The translations under genes were made by a program, and so were the position numbers. Below are positions 1 through 18,400 of a stretch of DNA of 64,000 nt, piece after piece. Origin of the DNA: Sinosporangium siamense (lineage in GTDB: Bacteria > Actinomycetota > Actinomycetes > Streptosporangiales > Streptosporangiaceae); assembly GCF_016863435.1 (NCBI RefSeq), contig NZ_BOOW01000040.1, forward strand, positions 61,226-125,225, given 5' to 3'. The notes beneath the pieces were generated by a model, which saw only the letters and a list, made by a program, of their open reading frames with translations, did not search any database and was not told the origin of the DNA. Within the stretch, counting starts at the first letter, position 1; the number at the start of each line of letters is the position of its first letter.

Positions 1-570
1 GCCGGCCACCTCCGAGCCGGCGGCGTGAACGCCGCCGCCGTGGCGTGGGGCGCCTGGGCGGGGGAAACATCGGCATCGCTCACCCAGCACCTCCGCCTCA
101 ACGGGCTCCCCCCGCTGGACCCTAAACGGGCGCTGTCGGCGCTCACGCACCTCGGCGCCGACTCGGTGACGGTCGTCGACGTGGCGTGGGACCGCTTCCT
201 GCCCGCCTTCACTCAGGACCGGCCGAGCACCTTCTTCGCCGACCTCCTCGCGGGCCGCGAGGCCGCCCGGCCGGGTAAGGCGCCAAGTGCGGGGATCCGC
301 GCCGTACTCCTCGGCCTTCCCGCGGCGGACCGGCGCGAAAGGCTGCTGGACGTCGTGCGGGCCGAGGTGGCCGCCGTGCTGGGCTACGGCGACGCGGCCT
401 CCGTGCCGCAGGGCCACGCGTTCAAGGACCTCGGGTTCGACTCGCTGACCGCCGTCGACCTGCGCAACCGGCTCAACACCGCCACGGGCCTGCGGTTGCC
501 CGCCACCCTCGTCTTCGACTACCCGACCCCCACCGCCCTCACCGACCACCTGCACACCGAGCTGCTCGGC
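1..570 (+). other. PKS-A partial module: end of KR plus ACP
   Basis: This is the tail of a module whose KS and AT lie left of the window. The VAWGAWAG motif marks the end of a KR. The ACP has the GFDSL motif with the phosphopantetheine serine codon at 442-444. The KR type and any DH or ER cannot be judged from this fragment. Confidence 0.9.
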
Positions 571-3500
571 GAGCCGGACGAGCGCGCCGCCGCCCCGCGA
601 GCCGAAGCCGGGAAGACCCGCGACCCCATCGTGATCGTCGGCATGGGATGCCGCTACCCCGGCGGTGTGCGGTCACCGGAAGAGCTCTGGGACCTGCTCC
701 TCGCCGAGACCGACGCCGTCGGCCCCTTCCCCGCCGACCGGGGCTGGGACCTCGACCGGCTAGCCCGCGGCGACCGGCGGGGCCGGGGCCGCAGCGTCAC
801 CCGCGACGGCGGGTTCCTCTACGACGTCGCCGACTTCGACGCCGCCTTCTTCGGCGTCTCGCCCCGCGAGGCCGCCGTCATCGACCCGCAGCAGCGCATC
901 CTGCTGGAGACGGCGTGGGAGGCGCTGGAGCGGGCCGGAGTGGATCCGGCAGGGCTGCGCGGCGGCGACACGGGTGTGTTCGTGGGCGGCGGAAGCGGCG
1001 ACTACCGGCCGTCCCTGGACCAGGTCGGCCACGTCGAGACAGCCCAGTCCGCCAGCCTCCTGTCGGGCCGCCTGTCCTACACGCTGGGGTTGCAGGGCCC
1101 GTCCGTCACGGTCGACACGGCCTGCTCGTCGTCGCTGGTGGCGCTGCACCTGGCGGCGCAGGCGCTGCGCGCCGGGGAGTGCACGATGGCGCTCGCGGGC
1201 GGGGTGACGGTGATGTCGACGCCGGTCGGGTTCGTCGAGTTCGGCGAGATGGGCGCCCTGTCGCCGGACGGCCGCTGCCGGGCGTTCTCCGACTCGGCGA
1301 ACGGCACCGGCTGGTCGGAGGGCGTGGGCATCCTCGTCCTCGAACGCCTGTCGGACGCCCGCCGCCACGGCCACACCGTGCTGGCGGTGCTGCGCGGCTC
1401 GGCGATCAACCAGGACGGCGCCTCCAACGGCATCACCGCCCCCAACGGCCCGTCGCAGCGGCGCGTCATCCGCCGGGCCCTCGCCGACGCGGGCCTGTCG
1501 CCCGCCGACGTCGACGCCGTCGAGGCGCACGGCACCGGCACCACCCTGGGCGACCCGATCGAGGCGCAGGCCCTGCTCGCGACCTACGGCGGCGAACGCC
1601 GCCACCCGCTGCTGCTCGGTGCGCTCAAATCGAACCTCGGCCACACCCAGGCGGCGTCCGGCGTCGCCGGCGTCATCAAGACGGTGATGGCGCTGCGCCA
1701 CGGCACGCTGCCGAAGACCCTGCACGTGGACGCGCCGTCGTCACACGTCGACTGGTCGGCGGGCGCGGTCGAACTGCTCACGCAGACCCGCCCCTGGCCG
1801 CACACCGGCCACCCCCGCCGCGCGGGCGTGTCGTCCTTCGGCGCGAGCGGCACCAACGCCCACGTGATCCTCGAACAACCCGCGGAAGCCGGACGACCGG
1901 CAGGACACGTCCGCAATGAGGGGCGGCCCGGCATCGCCGCAATCCTCGAACAACCCGCGGAAGCCGAACCCGGCACCGCCGGACGACCGGCAGGACCCGC
2001 TCGAAACGCGGGCCGGCCCGGCGACGCCGCACCGGCATCACGTGAGACCGCGTCCGCCGATGGTGGGGGAGCCGGTCCCAGTGCTCACCCAGGGACCAAG
2101 GTAACGCCGACCGCACCCACCCCGATCGCGGATGCGGGTGGTCCTCTCCCGCTGCCGATCTCCGCCGCGTCGCCCCGGGCGCTGCGCGCCCAGGCCGGGA
2201 GGCTGCTCCGGCACCTTGAGGCGCACCCCGACCTGGCGCTGTCCGACCTCGCCTACTCCCTGGCGGTCACCAGGTCGGCGTTCGAGCACAGGGCGACAGT
2301 CGTGGCCGCCGACCGCGCCCGCCTGGCCGAGGCGCTGGCGGCGCTCGCCGACGGCGGGGCCACGCCGTACACCGCTGTGGGGCGGGCGGGCCAGGGGCGC
2401 AAGACGGCCTTCCTCTTCTCGGGGCAGGGCGCGCAGCGGCCCGGGATGGGCCGGGAGCTCTACGACAGGTTCCCGGTGTTCGCGGGCGCCCTGGACGAGG
2501 TTCTCGCCCACCTCGACACCGCCCTTCCCCGCCCGCTCCGCGGCGTGCTGTTCGCCGAGCCCGGTACGGCGGAAGCCGAGACATTGCACAACACCGGCAT
2601 GGCCCAACCGGCGCTGTTCGCGGTCGAGGTCGCGCTGTTCCGGCTGCTGGAGTCGTGGGGCGTGCGGCCGGACCTGCTCGCCGGGCACTCGGTGGGGGAG
2701 ATCGCCGCGGCCCACGTGGCGGGGGTGTTCTCGCTCGCCGACGCCTGCGTGCTCGTGGCGGCCAGAGCGACCCTGATGGCGGCGCTTCCGCCGGGAGGGG
2801 CGATGGTGTCGCTGCGGGCCGGCGAGGACGAGGTGGCGGCCCGCCTCGTCGAGGGTGTGTCGATCGCCGCTGTCAACGGCCCGGCGTCGGTGGTCGTGGC
2901 GGGCGACGAGGCCGCGGTGCTCCGGGTCGCCGGCGGCTTCCCCGGCCGCAAGACTAAGCGTTTGCGGGTGAGCCATGCGTTTCACTCCGTGCACATGGAC
3001 GCCATGCTCGCCGACTTCGCACGGGTCGCCGCAGGCATCGCCTATGCCGCGCCCACCGTGCCGCTCGTGTCGTGCGTCACGGGTGAGCAGGCCATCGCGG
3101 AGTTGTTGTGCACCCCGGACTACTGGGTGCGGCACGTGCGGGAGACCGTGCGCTTCGGCGAGGCCCTGCGGACACTGGCGGCGCGTGGCGCGTCGCGGTT
3201 CCTGGAGGTCGGGCCGGGCGGGGCGCTGTCGGCTCTCGTCGCCGACAACGTCGAGGGGGCTCCCGCCGTACCGGTCCTGCGGAACACGGGGGACGAGGTG
3301 GCGTCGGTGCTGACGGCGCTGGCCAGGTTGCAGGTGGACGGAGTGGATCCGGACTGGCCCGCGGTGGTGGGGGAGGGGCGCCGGGTCGCGTTGCCGACGT
3401 ACGCGTTCCAGCGTGAGCGTTTCTGGCAGCAGGCGGAGCAGCGGCGGGCCGAGGACGACGGGTTCTGGTCGGCGGCCGGGCGAGAGGACTTCGATTCGCT

Positions 3501-5847
3501 CGCGGAGACCCTCGACGTCGACGGCGACGCGCTGGCCAAGGTGCTTCCCGCGCTGCGCGACTGGCGCCGCGAGCACGACGAGCAGGCCACGGTGGACGGC
3601 TGGCGGCAGCACGTCGCGTGGCGGCCCGTACGGCTTGATACCGCCGAGGTGCTCCCCGGCCGGTGGCTGGTGGTGGTCCCACCGGGGACCGCCACAGATC
3701 CGTGGACGGCACACCTGCTCGGGGCACTGGGGTCCGCCGCCACGTGTGTCGAGGTGGACGCCCGGCAGGGCCGCGCCGCGGTCGCCCGGGTGCTGCGCCC
3801 GTATGCCGGGGCGATCAGCGGAGTGATCGCCCTCGGCCGGACGGCGGAAGGGGCGTGCCCAGATCCCGCGAACCCGATCGTTCCCGGCCGGACGGCGGAG
3901 GCGGTGCGCCGGGACTCCGAGAGCCCGGTCGCCCTCGGCCGGACGGCCGAAGCGCGGCACCCGCATGCCGGAGACCTCGCCGGAGCGGCGCGTCGGCGCC
4001 CCGAGACCCCCACCGCAGTGACGCACCCGCGCCCCGGAGACCCCTGCCGCCGTGTGACCGACACCGCCGTCCTGGTGCAGGCGCTCGGCGACGCCGGAGT
4101 GGACGCGCCCCTGTGGTGTGTGACGCGGGGCGCCGTAGCCGTGTCCCCCGGCGAGCGGCTGCCCGCTCTGCCGGACGCGGGCGTCTCGGGCCTCGGCCGG
4201 GTCGCCGCGCTGGAATACCCGGGCCGCTGGGGTGGTCTGATCGACCTGCCCGACGTGCTCGACCGCCGTACGGTGACCCGCCTCCTCGGCCTCCTGGCCG
4301 GCCCGGCCGGGGAGGACCAGGTGGCCGTGCGCCCCGCCGCCGTCTACGGCAGGCGGCTCGTGCCCGCGCCGCCGCGCCGCACCCCGGTGCCGATCTGGGA
4401 GCCGGACGGCACCGTGCTGATCACCGGCGGCACGGGTGCGCTCGGCGCCCACGTCGCCCGCACACTCGCCGCCGAGGGCGCCGCGCACCTGCTGCTGGTG
4501 AGCCGCCGGGGCGCCGAGGGGCCGGGCGCGGAGGAGCTTCGCACCGAGTTGACCCGTCTCGGGGCGGCGGTCACGTTCGCCGCGTGCGACGCCGCCGACC
4601 GGGACGCGCTGGCCGAGGTCGTCGCGGCGATCCCCGCCCACCTGCCGCTCACCGCCGTCGTCCACGCGGCGGGAGTGCTCGACGACGGTGTGCTCGACGG
4701 TCTCACCCCGGACCGTTTCGAGGCGGTGTTCCGCGCGAAGGTTACCTCCGCGCTGCACCTGGACGAGCTGACCCGCGACCTGGACCTCGCGGTGTTCGCG
4801 CTGTTCTCGTCCGCGTCGGCGACCGTGGGCAACCCAGGCCAGGCCAACTACGCCGCCGCCAACGCAGTCCTCGACGCCCTCGCCGAACACCGCCGCGCCC
4901 GCGGCCTCGCCGCTACCTCCATCGCGTGGGGCGCGTGGGGAGGCGGCGGCATGGCCGCCGCCGACCGCGCCGCCGGTGCGGCGCAGCGCACGGGCATCCG
5001 GCCGCTCGACCCGGACCTCGCGGTCAAGGCGCTCCGCCAGGCCGTCGCGGACCCCGCGCCGACCACCGTGATCGCCGACGTCGACCCGGCCAGGTTCGTC
5101 CGCGCCTTCACGGCGGTACGGCAGAGCCGCCTGCTGGCCGAACTCCCCGTCCCGGCAAACGGCTCCGCCCCCGCGCCGGTCACGGATCTGCGCGCCGAAC
5201 TGGCGGGCCTGGCCGCCGATCGCCGCCCCGCCGCCGTGCTCGCCCTGGTGCGCGGCAGGGCCGCCGACGTGCTCGGCCACACCGATCACGACATCGTCGG
5301 CCCCGACAAGACGTTCCGCGACCTCGGCTTCGACTCGCTCGGCGCCGTCGAGCTGCGCAACCAGCTCAACGCGGCGACCGGACTCACCCTGGCCTCGACG
5401 CTCGTCTTCGACCACCCCACCCCAGGCGACCTGGCGGCCCATATCCTCGGGCTGCTCACGCCGCACGCCGCCGAGGGCACGCCGCCAACCGGCGATCCCG
5501 ACCTGGCCCGGCTTCAGGCCGCCCTGGCGGCGGTGCCCGTGGCCAGGCTCCGCCGTACCGGGCTGCTGGAGCAACTGCTGCGGCTCGCCGAGGAGGGCGA
5601 GGCCGAGCCGCAGGCGGAGGACTCCATCGACGCGATGGACCTCGACGACCTGGTGCGCGCCGCCCTGGGCGACGACCCTGCGCCGGGGAACGGCGCGGCA
5701 CTGGGGAACAGCGCGCCGGGTAACGGCGCGGCAGTACGGAACGACGCAGCACAGGGGAACGGCGCTGCACCGGGGAACGGCGCGGCACTACAGAACGACG
5801 CTGCACGACAGAACGACCACGACCACACGCGGGACCGGCGGAGCTGA
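1..5847 (+). CDS. PKS-A, modular type I polyketide synthase (5' end outside window)
   Basis: The reading frame is open from base 1, so the gene begins upstream. The first ATG-like codons inside the window lie within a ketoreductase (motif VAWGAW) and are not a start. Domains in order are the end of a KR (1-252), ACP (328-570), KS (622-1878), AT (2404-3240), KR (structural part about 3440-4390, catalytic part 4408-4960) and ACP (5200-5457), then a C-terminal docking region with the acidic motif IDAMDLDDLVRAAL. The protein is a cytosolic assembly-line enzyme that adds one malonyl-derived two-carbon unit and reduces it to a hydroxyl, after receiving the chain from its own preceding module. Its stop is 3 bp before PKS-B. 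The docking motif fits the [20 protein letters not shown] helix at the start of PKS-B, so direct hand-over A to B is expected. Three linker or tail segments carry repeats (listed separately). Confidence 0.97.
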   Translation, partial: AGHLRAGGVNAAAVAWGAWAGETSASLTQHLRLNGLPPLDPKRALSALTHLGADSVTVVDVAWDRFLPAFTQDRPSTFFADLLAGREAARPGKAPSAGIRAVLLGLPAADRRERLLDVVRAEVAAVLGYGDAASVPQGHAFKDLGFDSLTAVDLRNRLNTATGLRLPATLVFDYPTPTALTDHLHTELLGEPDERAAAPRAEAGKTRDPIVIVGMGCRYPGGVRSPEELWDLLLAETDAVGPFPADRGWDLDRLARGDRRGRGRSVTRDGGFLYDVADFDAAFFGVSPREAAVIDPQQRILLETAWEALERAGVDPAGLRGGDTGVFVGGGSGDYRPSLDQVGHVETAQSASLLSGRLSYTLGLQGPSVTVDTACSSSLVALHLAAQALRAGECTMALAGGVTVMSTPVGFVEFGEMGALSPDGRCRAFSDSANGTGWSEGVGILVLERLSDARRHGHTVLAVLRGSAINQDGASNGITAPNGPSQRRVIRRALADAGLSPADVDAVEAHGTGTTLGDPIEAQALLATYGGERRHPLLLGALKSNLGHTQAASGVAGVIKTVMALRHGTLPKTLHVDAPSSHVDWSAGAVELLTQTRPWPHTGHPRRAGVSSFGASGTNAHVILEQPAEAGRPAGHVRNEGRPGIAAILEQPAEAEPGTAGRPAGPARNAGRPGDAAPASRETASADGGGAGPSAHPGTKVTPTAPTPIADAGGPLPLPISAASPRALRAQAGRLLRHLEAHPDLALSDLAYSLAVTRSAFEHRATVVAADRARLAEALAALADGGATPYTAVGRAGQGRKTAFLFSGQGAQRPGMGRELYDRFPVFAGALDEVLAHLDTALPRPLRGVLFAEPGTAEAETLHNTGMAQPALFAVEVALFRLLESWGVRPDLLAGHSVGEIAAAHVAGVFSLADACVLVAARATLMAALPPGGAMVSLRAGEDEVAARLVEGVSIAAVNGPASVVVAGDEAAVLRVAGGFPGRKTKRLRVSHAFHSVHMDAMLADFARVAAGIAYAAPTVPLVSCVTGEQAIAELLCTPDYWVRHVRETVRFGEALRTLAARGASRFLEVGPGGALSALVADNVEGAPAVPVLRNTGDEVASVLTALARLQVDGVDPDWPAVVGEGRRVALPTYAFQRERFWQQAEQRRAEDDGFWSAAGREDFDSLAETLDVDGDALAKVLPALRDWRREHDEQATVDGWRQHVAWRPVRLDTAEVLPGRWLVVVPPGTATDPWTAHLLGALGSAATCVEVDARQGRAAVARVLRPYAGAISGVIALGRTAEGACPDPANPIVPGRTAEAVRRDSESPVALGRTAEARHPHAGDLAGAARRRPETPTAVTHPRPGDPCRRVTDTAVLVQALGDAGVDAPLWCVTRGAVAVSPGERLPALPDAGVSGLGRVAALEYPGRWGGLIDLPDVLDRRTVTRLLGLLAGPAGEDQVAVRPAAVYGRRLVPAPPRRTPVPIWEPDGTVLITGGTGALGAHVARTLAAEGAAHLLLVSRRGAEGPGAEELRTELTRLGAAVTFAACDAADRDALAEVVAAIPAHLPLTAVVHAAGVLDDGVLDGLTPDRFEAVFRAKVTSALHLDELTRDLDLAVFALFSSASATVGNPGQANYAAANAVLDALAEHRRARGLAATSIAWGAWGGGGMAAADRAAGAAQRTGIRPLDPDLAVKALRQAVADPAPTTVIADVDPARFVRAFTAVRQSRLLAELPVPANGSAPAPVTDLRAELAGLAADRRPAAVLALVRGRAADVLGHTDHDIVGPDKTFRDLGFDSLGAVELRNQLNAATGLTLASTLVFDHPTPGDLAAHILGLLTPHAAEGTPPTGDPDLARLQAALAAVPVARLRRTGLLEQLLRLAEEGEAEPQAEDSIDAMDLDDLVRAALGDDPAPGNGAALGNSAPGNGAAVRNDAAQGNGAAPGNGAALQNDAARQNDHDHTRDRRS
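1867..2130 (+). repeat. Direct repeat in the PKS-A KS-AT linker
   Basis: Straight after the KS a segment is duplicated: ILEQPAEA is coded at about 1867 and again at about 1942, and the GRPAG and RNxGRPG coding blocks follow each copy (near 1891 and 1981). The repeats keep the frame and are rich in Ala, Gly, Pro and Arg. This lengthens a linker that is normally short, and the first codons of the repeat are the last codons of the KS itself. Confidence 0.8.
3830..3970 (+). repeat. GRTAEA repeats inserted in the PKS-A KR structural domain
   Basis: The peptide GRTAEA/GRTAEG is coded three times at a spacing of roughly 55-60 bp, within an insertion of about 70 residues in the non-catalytic half of the KR. 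All copies are in frame. The insertion ends before the normal KR sequence resumes near LVQALGDAG. Confidence 0.75.
5686..5826 (+). repeat. Hexapeptide tandem repeat at the C-terminus of PKS-A
   Basis: Eight consecutive units of about 18 bp code for GNGAAL, GNSAP, GNGAAV, RNDAAQ, GNGAAP, GNGAAL, QNDAAR and QNDHDH; the second unit has lost one codon. The tract lies after the docking motif and runs almost to the stop codon, so it forms a flexible tail beyond the part expected to contact PKS-B. Confidence 0.9.
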
Positions 5848-5850
5848 ATC

Positions 5851-15432
<9,582 letters not shown>

Positions 15433-15448
15433 ACAGGAAAGGTCCACC

Positions 15449-18400
15449 ATGTCGAACGACAGCAAGCTCGTTGACTATTTGAAGTGGGTCACCGCCGACC
15501 TGCACCAGACGCGCCAGCGCCTGCTGGAGGTGGAATCGGAGAAACACGCGCCGATCGCCATCGTGGGCATGTCGTGCCGCCTGCCGGGCGGTGTGCGCTC
15601 CCCCGAGGATTTGTGGCGGATGCTGACGGAGGAGCGGGACGGCATCACCACCTTCCCCGCCGACCGGGGCTGGGACCTCGGCTCCCTCGCCCAGGGCTCC
15701 GTGACCACCCAGGGCGGCTTTGTGGACGCCGGCGACTTCGACGCCGGCTTCTTCGGCATCTCGCCGCGCGAGGCGCTGGCGATGGACCCGCAGCAGCGGC
15801 TCCTGCTGGAGACCTCGTGGGAGGCGTTCGAGCGGGCCGGGCTGGACCCGGCATCGCTGCGCGGCAGCCGCACCGGTGTCTTCGTCGGCATGGCGGGTGT
15901 CGACTACGCCGGCGTGGTGATGAACTCGCGGGAGGACACCGAGGGCCACGCGACCACCGGCCTCGCCGCGAGCGTCCTGTCGGGCCGGATCTCCTACGCC
16001 TTCGGCCTGGAGGGCCCCGCCGTCACCCTGGACACCGCCTGCTCGTCGTCCCTGGTCGCACTCCACATGGCCGCGCACGCCCTGCGCGCCGGCGAGTGCT
16101 CGCTGGCGCTGGCCGCCGGGGTCACCGTACTCTCCACCCCGATGAGCTTCGCCGGCTTCGGCCGCCAGGGCGGGCTCGCCGCCGACGGCAGGTGCAAGGC
16201 GTTCGCCGACGCGGCCGACGGCACCGGCTGGTCGGAGGGCGTCGGCGTGCTGGTGCTGGAACGGCTGTCGGACGCCCGCCGCCACGGCCACAAGGTGCTG
16301 GCGGTGGTGCGGGGTTCTGCGGTGAACCAGGACGGCGCCTCCAACGGCATCACGGCGCCCAACGGCCCCTCCCAGCAGCGCGTGATCACGCAGGCGCTCG
16401 CCTCGGCCGGTCTGTCGCCCGCCGACGTGGACGCGGTCGAGGGGCACGGCACCGGCACGCCGCTCGGCGACCCGATCGAGGCACAGGCGCTACTCGCGAC
16501 GTACGGCGAAGCCCGCCCGGAGGGCCGGCCTCTCCTGCTCGGGTCGCTCAAGTCGAACATCGGCCACGCCCAGGCCGCGGCGGGTGTCGCCGGAGTGATC
16601 AAGACCGTGCTGGCGCTGCGGCACGGCCTGCTGCCGAAGACCCTGCACGTGGACGCCCCCTCCTCACACGTGGACTGGTCGGCCGGCGGGGTGGAGCTGC
16701 TGACCGAGGCGCGCCCGTGGCCGGAGGTGGACCGGCCGCGGCGGGCCGGGGTTTCGTCGTTCGGCATCAGCGGCACCAACGCCCACGTGATCGTCGAAGG
16801 TGTCCCGGCCGAGGAGGAATGCAGCGCGGAGGCGGCCCCTGGGGTCGTGCCCTGGGTGGTGTCGGCCAAGTCCGAGGCCGCGCTGCGGGACCGGATCGAG
16901 CAGGTCACCGGACAGGACGAGCTGTCGCGGCAGGACGTGGGCGTGACGCTGGCCGGGTGGTCGAGGCTTGAGCATCGTGCCCTCCTGCTGGCGGACGCGG
17001 GCTGTGTGACGGAGGTCGCCCGGGGCACGGCAGCCGAGCGGTCGTCTGCCGTGTTGTTCTCGGGGCAGGGGTCGCAGCGGCTTGGGATGGGGCGGGAGCT
17101 GCATGCCCGGTTCCCGGTGTTCGCGGATGCCTTCGACGCGGTGTGCGGGGAGCTGGACCTGCCCTTGCGCGAGGTCGTGTGGGGTGAGGACGCCGGTCTG
17201 CTGGACCAGACCGCTTATGCGCAGGCGGGGCTGTTCGCGGTCGAGGTGGCGCTGTTCCGGCTGGTGGAGTCGTGGGGTGTGCGGCCGGACTTCGTGGCCG
17301 GGCACTCGATCGGCGAGGTGGCCGCCGCCCATGTGGCCGGGGTGTTCTCTCTGGCCGACGCGTGTGCGCTGGTGGCGGCACGTGGGCGGCTGATGCAGGC
17401 GCTTCCGGCAGGTGGGGCGATGGTCGCGGTGCAGGCGACCGAGGCCGAGGTGCTGCCCCTTTTGAGCGGTGGGGTGTCGGTCGCGGCGGTCAACGGGCCT
17501 TCGTCCGTGGTGGTCTCCGGCGACGAGCACGCCGTCGAGCGGGTGCGCGCCCACTTCGAGGAACTGGGCCGGAAGACGACCCGGCTGCGCGTGTCACACG
17601 CCTTCCACTCGCCGCTGATGGAACCGATGCTGGAGGACTTCCGCCAGGTCGTCGCGGGGTTGTCGTTCGGCGAACCGGTCATCCCGCTGGTGTCGAACGT
17701 CACCGGCGGCCTGGCCGACGCCGACCTGGTGTGCACGCCGGATTACTGGGTGAGGCACGTGCGGGACACCGTACGCTTCGGAGACGGCGTGCGGGTGTTG
17801 TGCGACGCGGGTGTGTCGGCCTTCCTGGAGCTTGGCCCCGACGGTGTGCTGGCCGCGCTCGCCCGGCAGGCGGCGGACGAGGCCGAGCCGGTGGCCGCCG
17901 CCGTCCTGCGCCCCGGCAGGCCGGAGGCGGCCACGCTGCTCACGGGGCTCGGGCGGGTGCACGTGGCGGGAGTGCCGGTCGACTGGGCGAAGGTGTTCGA
18001 CGGCACGGGCGCCCGGCGGGTGGACCTGCCGGCCTACCCCTTCCAGCACGAACACTATTGGCCCAGGGCGGCCACCCGCCTCGGCGACGTCGGCGGCGCC
18101 GGGCTGGCCCCCGCCGAGCATCCCCTCCTGGGGGCGGTGATCGCCCTCGCCGACTCCGAGGGCATGCTCCTCACCGGCCGCCTCTCCCCACGGGAGCGGC
18201 CCTGGTCGGCCGGCCACGGTGCGGGCGGCGCGGTGGTCTTTCCCGGCGAGGCCCTTCTGGAGCTGGTGACACGCGCCGCCGACCAGGTGGGATGCGGCCG
18301 TGTCGAGTCGCTCACCCTGGCCGCGCCGCTGGTGCTGCCGGACGACGGCGCGGTGGTGGTGCAATTGTCCGTCGGTGCCCAGGACGGAGGCGGCGTGCGG

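Larger units (their letters stand above)
622..5457 (+). other. PKS-A complete module: KS-AT(malonyl)-KR-ACP
   Basis: The KS active-site Cys (TACSSS) is at 1123-1125, with the HGTGT and SNLGH histidine motifs present. The AT has GHSVGE (Ser 2689-2691) and HAFHS (2974-2988), the malonyl-CoA signature, and AARATLM in place of the usual AARGRLM, which keeps the substrate-binding Arg. There is no DH: the AT is followed directly by the KR structural subdomain. The KR has the TGGTGALG cofactor loop, LDD (4678-4686, B-type) and catalytic Tyr (4849-4851). ACP Ser is at 5335. Predicted outcome is a beta-hydroxyl of B-type (usually D) configuration. Confidence 0.93.

Noticed and set aside
2038..5574. 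Long open frames on the minus strand opposite PKS genes (also about 43198-47574, 54818-59374 and 60401-63934)
   Set aside because: They mirror the high-GC PKS codons, are rich in Arg, Gly, His and Gln, have no recognisable domains, and lie exactly opposite conserved active-site motifs.
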